Shown one piece after another: positions 56,820 through 64,000 of a DNA stretch of 64,000 bases. Within the stretch, counting starts at the first letter, position 1. Each line of letters starts with the position of its first letter. The notes below the pieces were generated by a model. That model was not told where the DNA came from, did no database searches, and saw only the letters and a list, made by a program, of their open reading frames with translations. Made by a program: the position numbers and the translations under genes. The DNA is from Nectonema munidae (taxonomy: Eukaryota > Nematomorpha > Nectonematoida > Nectonematidae). The DNA is taken from contig JAUIRK010000605.1 of NCBI GenBank assembly GCA_030549495.1, positions 1 through 64,000 on the forward strand. Reading direction: 5' to 3'.

Positions 56820-59800
56820 ATGGTCGTCTTTCCCCAAGACAAGATTGATTGCGTGTGCGAAGCGCTACTACAATCTGGAAAGTTGGACCGACTAGAGCGC
56901 TTTTTATGGAGTTTTTCCAATTGTGAAAATTTAATCCTCTCTGAAAGTTTTTTAAAGGTTCGTCTTTTTTGGTAAAGCAGTAATTCCTGAAATTTTTCAA
57001 GTGTGTCTTGTCTAACACTTTTACGAGTTCATACTTAAACGAATTTGGCACTGTGAATACGCCGCTATTCTAACGCAACTTAAAAAAAAAAACAAATTCT
57101 AAAATTACTTTGTGTTAATTATCGAAAATATAAAATTAAATTTTTTCTTATATACATCCAAGAGTATAGCAAATTTTATTTTGATACTTGAACACAGAGG
57201 CGTAGGGAGAGGGGCCAATGTTATTATAAGAAGGATGCACTGGCGGATCCAGAGGTGAGGGGGGAGGGGGGCAACTGGGCCTAGCACCCCCCCCCCCGCC
57301 CTATGAAGAATGCCTTCAGAATTCCCTTTACTGATTTTGCTCTTTCCTAAAGCATCAAGACTTGTATGGTAGTGGATTACGTTAATAAATGATTTATTTT
57401 ATCATTATGAAAGCTATAATGATCTTACCATAATAAAAAAGTTACCAAGACAATGAAAAATAAAACTAGTATTTTTTAAAGTCATCTTTAAAACCACTGT
57501 CTCTCTTTTTGGCAATTTCAACTCCTAAAAACATTATTGTTATTTAATGAAAACTTGTTTGGCAATTCCAATTCCTTCAAACACAATAGTATATTTAATC
57601 AAAAATGTTGTGCAATAACATCCTTTCAAAACACGTTTTGTCTCCCCTTAGTTCAACCTAAAAAGTTTCGGAAAGATTTCATGGCATAGATATTTTTTTA
57701 TTAAATTTTATCAAGTCGACAAATAATTTTTGCTAAAAATATCCTAGATTTAATTCAATGCTATAAATTTTTCATGTGTGACTTGTAAAAATTTTAAAGC
57801 CCATAAAATAAGCTCTGGAAATGCAAAAGCTATAAGCATCATAAGAATTGACACACCTTTTAGGTAAGTGAAATTTATCGGTGAAGCGGGCATTCAATTA
57901 TATTTTTATGCCAATCCTAAACAAGTGTAAACTTTCCAACAACCAAGCGCATTTACTCAAGTTAATATAATTAAATTTTATCGTTGAGATGCCTTTTCGA
58001 TTCCTTTTTCCCGTATGCTGATCCCTGAGCATGTGTTGTGACTTTCCCTACAAGCAAGCAAACATACACAAAATAGAAATTAAAACATTTATAAAATATC
58101 TATATAGAGCTTATAGCATTAGAGTAGAATTCACTTATGCTTTGTTAACATGGTATGCCAAAGAGTAAGCTTTGATGTAAAACTATTTTTGGTTCTAGTC
58201 TTAGATAATAATCAATGAACTGCAGATGTAGGTAGGTAGGTAGGTAGGAGGAAATATCTAAGCACTTACGGACTTTTCCATATGTTTGCGAAATGCTTGA
58301 AAAGGTATAAAGTTGAAAGTTTGAGAAAATTGTAATGATTTGGCATGTGAATTTATTAAGAGTGAGGGACTTTGGAGAAATTGGTTATTTGTTGAGGGAG
58401 TTTGAAGAACTTCTTTTTTGAGTTAGTTTTTGAGGGAGTTTGAAGCTGGATTTTTGATGTGGTAGTTAAAGGATGATTGATTGAGCGAAGGTAGGTGGGT
58501 GTTAAATAATATAGGTCTTAAATAAAAGAAAATAGTGTAGTTATTTTTGTAGATTTTCTTTTTATTGGTTTTTTTAAATGTGAGTTGATGTGGTGTGAGA
58601 AATTTCTGGGTTCGGATATTGCAAGTTTAATTCTATAAAGATAATGAGAGAGTTTAGGGCATTGAGGAGGTTCGGATATGAAAGTAGTTCGTAGAAATTA
58701 GATGGCGGGCGATTGAGAGTTTTGACGGATAGTGAAAGAAGTGAAGTTCTTGCGTGGTTGTAGTGGCAGCAGAAAAGTAGATGATGAGATGTTTCGTGTT
58801 GATTGAAGTTGAATCTACAAAGATTGCTTGGTAATTTTTTGATGCGGTAGAAATAGGAGTTACAGGTCCTATAGTTTAGAGGTCGTGGTTGGAAGAATTT
58901 TATTTTTGACCAAATGTCCAGAATTCGGTATGGATTGTTTATAGGTGGAAAGAAATGGAGGGTGAGGATTGGATGAGTTCTTGTCTAAGGTATTGAGTGT
59001 TAGATCTAAGTAGATGTGTATAGGTTTCTAGGGGAATAACCGGCATGTAACGAGTATTGGGAGATACTTTTTTAGCTAGCTTATCTACATAAGTGTTTCT
59101 AGAATGTTTGAGTGAGCTGGGCACCAGTAGAGGTGTATTTCAAAGTAATTTGATAAATATGTGAGTTTATAAACAAGGGTGTATGTCAAGGATGGGATGT
59201 TGTGTTTGAGGCTTGAGTCTTTGATGATGTTTTGTGAGTCTGTAAAAAAGTGTAGTGTGTTGTAATGTCTAAAGGAGAACTTATTTTGGCTTATGTAATC
59301 GCAATCATGTAGGAGGGCATAGCATTCACCACTATATATTGGAAGAGAGGGATCAATGGCAGACATTTTTGAGAAACAAGGGAAAGGAGAAGAGCCTTTG
59401 AAGAGTGCAAAAGCATAGGAAGATTTGTTTGCGGTTTTTAAGCTATCTAGGAATATTCTTAATGAATTTGACATAAAGTTGGAGCGGGTTGCAATTAGAA
59501 GTTTTGCGATGAATTTGATGAAACAGTTGTGAAGAGAGAAAGGTAATGGTGAGGAAGGGTGAAATAAATGTAGTGCATTGATTTTTTTGAGAATGTTGGT
59601 GTGTGGAGACGAAAATTGTTGGAGCCAGGATTTGTAGTAAGTTTGAGAGGGAGTAATTTGAGTGTTGTGAAAATAGAAGGACTTAATTTGGTACATCAAT
59701 TCCCCATCTCCTCTCTCATTGGCCATTAGCCACAAGGACAACTACTCCTTGAAAAAGGTATCGCAGGATGTTTTTATCGAAAAGTCACAATTGCGCCCTT

Positions 59801-61893
59801 GTATCGAACTATGAGGAAAGAAGGGTTGATGCAAGTTCGAACCCAAGACCTTGAGTTATCGAATCCAACATCTAACCAGGTCTAAAGGCGAACTGGTCTA
59901 AACTGATCTATAGGCCTGAGATATAGCATAAGCTAAAAACATTTCATTAGGCCATAATGATTTCACTGCTTTTCTTTTGTTTCAGGCTCAATGTTTCATT
60001 AATTTCAAAAATGGCAACTTCAAGAAACTTTATGAAATTTTGGAAAAAACTGCATTTTCTCTGAAAAATCACGGCAAACTCCAACAACTCTGGCTCAAAG
60101 CGCACTACATCGAAGCAGAACGCATTCGAGGCAGACAACTTGGCGCAGTCGGAAAGTATCGGGTGCGCCGAAAATATCCCCTCCCCAGAACGATCTGGGA
60201 TGGCGAAGAAACGAGTTATTGCTTTAAGGAAAAGTCGCGATGCCTACTGCGAGACTGGTAACTCCTATTCAACTTTGCATCCTATATTTTCTCTTTCTTT
60301 CCATAAGGTTTCTCCCTCCCCCATGGAAAATTGGGCGTGAGGACAGGTAGGCCCTAAGGCAAATAGACATAATACAACCCCCAAAGTTAAAGCAATAATG
60401 AGAATAAAAGTCCGTCGGCTCACCCAACATATTTTGTTGAAATAACATTGCATGCATTTATTAATCCAGGAAGGCTATGCCACTATTTTTGAGATTTAAG
60501 TATTTCAATGTATTGGTGTCTATTGTCAATATGTATATATTCGTAAATATGTATTGGTATATATGTATGTATGCAATAATACATATTATAATTGTGAAAT
60601 ATAAGTATCTTTAAATTATATTATAATTAAGATATGTATTTATATATTATGTAAATGTGTATATTTCACGAGGCGTATTTTTCATATGACAATAACTTTT
60701 TGGTTTTTCTTTCGAATCACTTGAATTTTGGCACAATTTAATTTTACAGGTTTACTGCATATATTCAAAATTTCAACTGCTTCCAATATTAAAAAGCTTA
60801 TTGATTTCGTAGATGAGAAATCCTACGTCTTAAAAACATAGTTTCTTGGCGAATTATTTAGGCGTGTCTTGATGACGTGGACAAACACGTAGCCAGCTAT
60901 GCAGCACTTGGCGCCAGATCCTTCCATCTGAGTTACATGCCCCACCAGGAAAAATATTAAAATTCACAAATCAAAAAAAGAAATAACCAATTTATCTTTT
61001 GACATAATTCTTATTCAACAGTGTAAAAATATATAGAAAAATTATGGATATCATTGGCAGTGACGATCAAATGGTCTAATTTGGTTAAGATGAGCGCTCG
61101 ACCTTTAACAAGAAAGTAAATTTAAAATAAAAAAGTTACTCGTATGAGAAACGAACATGAGAAATATAAATCTTGATAAAATCTTAAATTTATCAAAGAA
61201 ATAGAAAGAAAGAAGTAGATAAAGGAGCTCAATAGCACAAAGAATAGAATTCTTATATGCAGCATTTGTTGCTTAATTTCAGAAAAAGCCAGTAGGTAAG
61301 CATAAACAGTAGTACGCGATTTGGCCCCTCTAAATAAAAATATCTAGCTACGTTATTGCATATGTATATAAATTTGTTAACCGGACATTTGGCCGAATGA
61401 ACATTTAGTCGATGGTCGTAAATTCATTGCCCAATAAAAATTGTAAATTTCGTGTCAAGTAAAATTATTCATCACAAAATTTGTGTATAGAAGTTAAGAA
61501 TAATAAAGGAAAACAAAAATTACGCTCCAGATTTTCATAGAGCGCAAGCTTGCAAACGTACTGGAAGTAAAGTAACGTCTACAAAAATTCTCAAATTGTA
61601 TGTACTTCGGTGAAGTGTCGATTAGTTCAAAGGTCCATTCGGCCAAATGTACGTTCGGGCAAATCTTTCTTCAGCCAGATGTCTATTCGGTTAAATGTCC
61701 GATTACGATATATTTCAGCCGTATCAATGCAGAACATTTAAATATATTTTTGATTAAGGTATAAAAATAATCCTTACCCGACCCCAAAGGAAAAGCGTGA
61801 TTTAGCGGAAATGTCTGGTCTCACGATGACTCAAGTCAGTAATTGGTTCAAAAACCGCAGACAAAGAGATCGAGCTTCGGAGTTCAAAGACAA
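56820..61893 (+). CDS. SIX-class homeobox gene, SIX1/2 (sine oculis) type
   Basis: A transcription factor gene with three exons visible: 56820-56957, 59986-60257 and 61759-61893. Exon 1 starts at ATG directly before the SIX domain ([18 protein letters not shown]), as in SIX1/2 proteins. The frame opens further upstream to 56739. Exon 2 gives the rest of the SIX domain ([40 protein letters not shown]) and the start of the homeodomain ([13 protein letters not shown]). Exon 3 gives [18 protein letters not shown] and [18 protein letters not shown] with Lys50 and Asn51. Intron phases (0, then 2) fit exactly: AAG|GTTCGT, TTTCAG|GCT, ACTG|GTAACT, TTAAG|GTAT. Exon 3 ends either at a GTAAGT donor (61894) or reads AAG TAA. 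A donor is likelier because SIX proteins continue past the homeodomain. QVSNWF and GKYRVRRK favour SIX1/2 over SIX3/6 and SIX4/5. The N-terminal half is rather diverged. Confidence 0.9.
56958..58229. other. SIX gene intron 1, left part
   Basis: Non-coding. Contains poly-A and a C run of about nine near 57290. Nothing recognised apart from low-complexity DNA. Confidence 0.5.
58230..59757 (-). mobile_element. RNase H-bearing LINE, 3' part, in SIX intron 1
   Basis: On the minus strand a frame at 59085-59741 contains an RNase H domain: Asp in [18 protein letters not shown] (residue ~99), Glu in YSGECYALL (~139), Asp in FFTDSQN (~168) and WCPAHSN. It continues in another frame with YVDKLAKK (family ADxLAK), so a frameshift lies near 59100-59115. 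Further on, [14 protein letters not shown], then [11 protein letters not shown] resemble the C-terminal zinc-binding tail of I/Jockey/Tad-type LINEs. A TAGG microsatellite at 58226-58250 may be the 3' tail. The reverse transcriptase is missing, so the copy is 5'-truncated and dead. Confidence 0.75.
59770..59882 (-). mobile_element. tRNA-derived SINE in SIX intron 1
   Basis: Close to the copy at 43280 (shared TATCGAACTATGAGGAAAGA, then CCCAAGACCTTGAGTTATCG). The B box is damaged (GGGTTCGAACTTG). It ends about 100 bases before the exon 2 acceptor at 59985. Confidence 0.8.
60476..60650 (+). repeat. Dispersed repeat, copy 2, in SIX intron 2
   Basis: Same-orientation relative of 19497-19650 (TTTAAGTATTTCAATGTA, GGTGTCTATTGTCAATA and a TATG-rich tail). 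Confidence 0.6.
61381..61702. mobile_element. MITE with GGACATTTGGCCGAAT ends, in SIX intron 2
   Basis: Left end CGGACATTTGGCCGAAT (61382-61398) and right end in reverse complement CGGACATTTAACCGAAT match at 15 of 17 bases. Variants of ATTCGGCCAAATGT recur near both ends (for example 61638 and 61656), a set of subterminal repeats. No ORF. The right end lies 57 bases before exon 3, so it abuts or includes the branch-point region. Confidence 0.65.
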
Positions 61894-61895
61894 GT

Positions 61896-62573
61896 AAGTA
61901 GCACTTTTTAAACTGCATTATTTCAAGTCTATATTTTATAATCAAAAATCTACAAAAACATATTCATGCGAAAAATTAGACGAGTGAAGGAGTATAAACG
62001 AATTGAAGTTTTAATGTTATAACTTCAATTTAAAACCCTGGTCTTCTCAAGTGGAGTTATATAGCTACCAGAATCCTACTAGATGACTTTCAAATTTCAC
62101 TAACCTTAATTCTTAAAGTTGTTAACTTTGTAGGTTTTTGCAGCTATGTGCAGAGATATTGGAACTCATTTCAAATCAAATGTCTAATGACAGTTATAGG
62201 GGGAATGTGTAGAGCTTTTAAGGATTTAAGAATGAATTTGATATTTTTATGCAAAAACACAAGAAAGAAAAATTATATAATGCATTCTTGGAAGAAAGGT
62301 TAGAAAATTGGTATGATGCAGACTTAAAGAAAGAAATTCTCTTTTGGGCTCACTTACTGACGAATTTGTAGGCTGTCTCGGTTGACAATGCTATTTTGAA
62401 TCAGATACAAAATCGATTCAGTATTAATGTTGATGTGATCGATGATGATCTTCGAGAGGATGCAATCGATTTGAAATATGAGTTAAAGTGTCAGACAATT
62501 TTAACATGATGGCAATAGGAGAATTTTACTTAAATATCATCATATTCATCCAAATTATTTAAAGAAGTCCTTC
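61896..62573. other. Non-coding DNA after SIX exon 3
   Basis: Likely intron of the SIX gene. A frame with HSWKKG/LEERLENWYDADLKKE at about 62280-62350 looks slightly protein-like but matches nothing I can name. Confidence 0.4.
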
Positions 62574-62690
62574 ATTTGTTAAGTTAAGTTAGTTAAGTTG
62601 TTTGTGACGTTCGCACCCATCCTTTTGGATATCGTGGCCAGCCCGGAATGCTGAGTCCAGGTCTACCTGGACTTTCCATCCCACTAAACG
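62574..62690 (-). mobile_element. LINE 3'-end repeat with (TTAAC)n tail, copy 2
   Basis: Nearly identical to 23224-23322 over about 95 bases, same orientation. The open frame on the minus strand continues to 62789 without a recognisable domain, so this copy may retain slightly more of the parent element. Confidence 0.65.
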
Positions 62691-62799
62691 CCTACTGTCC
62701 CTTGTTACTGCACCATTTGTTAATTTCCTTTTCCTCAACTCATCTCTGCGAAGTGAGTTTGTGCACGCTTGTGGTGTTATTTCAAACAACTAAATTTCC

Positions 62800-63702
62800 T
62801 TTTCATAAGTAAACGAGGCAAAGAGTGATGAATTTGCGCGAATCATTAAACAAATTTCTCATTTTCATGTCGTTTTTTGCATTATCTATAACAAATATGA
62901 TCAACTATTTGTATTACAGGTTACAGGTAAGTCGTCATGAGTGACAAATGGACTTGGATGACCTTTTTGTACATCAGAATGCTTTGAGGAAATAGATTTC
63001 ACTAAGCTTTTACAAGGTAAATGACTCTGAGTCGTTACCTTTCGAAATGTGTGGTTTAGGGGTGGATCAAATAAAAATATAAATACATTTGTTTGCGATT
63101 CCAAAAATACAAATAAAATACTTTTATTCCTAAATCTGAAAAAGTACAAATACTCATATTTCACATTTCAAAGATAAAAACAAAATACTCCTGAAATTAT
63201 GCAAAAAAATAAGCAGATACTTTTTCCACACAAGTTCTTGATTTGTATAAATAACATGTTGAAAAAATTAAACTTAAGAAGGTGCGAATCGTTCCGTATC
63301 CTTGCAAGTTAAAAATTTTGCTGAATTATGGGAAATCATATGAAAAATAGAAATAAAAGTAGGCAGGATTTTAGATGCTTTTCCAACTATTTTCTTCACC
63401 ATATATTCGTTTCCATGTTGCAGGAACAATAAGATTCGTAAAAAGTCTTGTGGTTGGTACACATTTTTATAACTAAAGGAATATATCATCACAAGGAAAC
63501 GCAAAAGAATATTATTAAAACAGTATATTATTAATATTCTTCAAATCTCTCCATATCTAATAAGAAAACCTGATTCGACTCTCCTGATTTTATTATTTTG
63601 AGAGTTATATAAGCTAGATTTTGGGCATTTTGCAAAGAAATTATTAACTCATTTTATTTTCTACAAGAAAAAACTAACGACATTAAGTACTAAGTGTCAT
63701 AC
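62800..63702. other. AT-rich non-coding stretch
   Basis: No gene or exon recognised. Confidence 0.4.
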
Positions 63703-63856
63703 CTACAACTAGACCTATTCAGAGTCCCGTTCAGGACTGATTAAAACCGGTCGTTAATTTCTATAGTCCGCTCCGATCTGGCCCGTAGATATTATAGTAC
63801 AGTGGACCGGAGTGACTCTAACCAGACTTTGAACAGGTCTACCCACAACTAAGTAT
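63703..63856. mobile_element. Short MITE with TAGACCTNTTCANAGTC inverted ends
   Basis: Left TAGACCTATTCAGAGTC and right, in reverse complement, TAGACCTGTTCAAAGTC match at 15 of 17 bases and bound about 150 bp that is richer in GC (CCGGTCGTT, CCGCTCCGATCTGGCCCG). No ORF. Confidence 0.6.
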
Positions 63857-64000
63857 ACTGTATGTGTGAACAAGTAGAGTTTGGGTATTAAAATTCATAT
63901 CCGTTTATTATAGATATATCAACACAAGGTATGTGAAAGAGCAATTTTTTCTCTTTTTAGCAGATGTTCTTCCGAGTACTTATCAAACTTCCAAATCAAG

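Noticed and set aside
62280-62510. Protein-like frame after SIX exon 3
   Set aside because: Composition is slightly coding-like, but no family, splice sites or conserved motif could be recognised.

Overview
The window is AT-rich animal nuclear DNA with little host coding sequence and very many transposon remnants. A split SIX-class homeobox gene, tRNA-derived SINEs, CR1-type LINEs and pogo/Tigger transposons fix it as metazoan. The AT richness, lack of synteny and repeat types would suit an arthropod such as a copepod (sea-louse-like), but that assignment is inference.

Layout: 1-6548 is one almost perfect (GAT)n array of about 2,180 units that runs off the left edge. Next to it is an intronless-looking seven-helix receptor gene (6869-7783, +). 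A related receptor lies about 48 kb away on the other strand (55075-56049, -). Both have GAT repeats on their sense strand a few hundred bases upstream. The right end holds a SIX1/2 (sine oculis) type homeobox gene on + (exons 56820-56957, 59986-60257, 61759-61893, probably continuing). Its first intron holds a dead RNase H LINE and a SINE, and its second intron holds a MITE that ends 57 bases before exon 3.

The 47 kb between the receptors is almost all mobile DNA: a 5'-truncated CR1-like LINE (9707-11720), a decayed CR1-like piece (15325-15930), three TTAA-flanked MITEs, several hAT-like ends, a Tc1/IS630-type transposase fragment (31765-32160), a complete GC-rich pogo-type element with TA target duplication (33450-35331), a decayed Tigger (47581-49968), and two tiny fossils of Gypsy-type LTR elements.

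The most unusual object is a 4.5-kb element at 50008-54536 bounded by TTAA. Its ~1.3-1.4 kb inverted arms are each built of 8-9 tandem copies of a ~150-bp unit, and its core contains a second, unrelated ~150-bp tandem array. Several smaller elements (29545-30110, 37210-37985, 20747-21373, 61381-61702) have the same design: inverted ends made of short repeated motifs. No operons, CRISPR arrays, rRNA or intact tRNA genes were seen.
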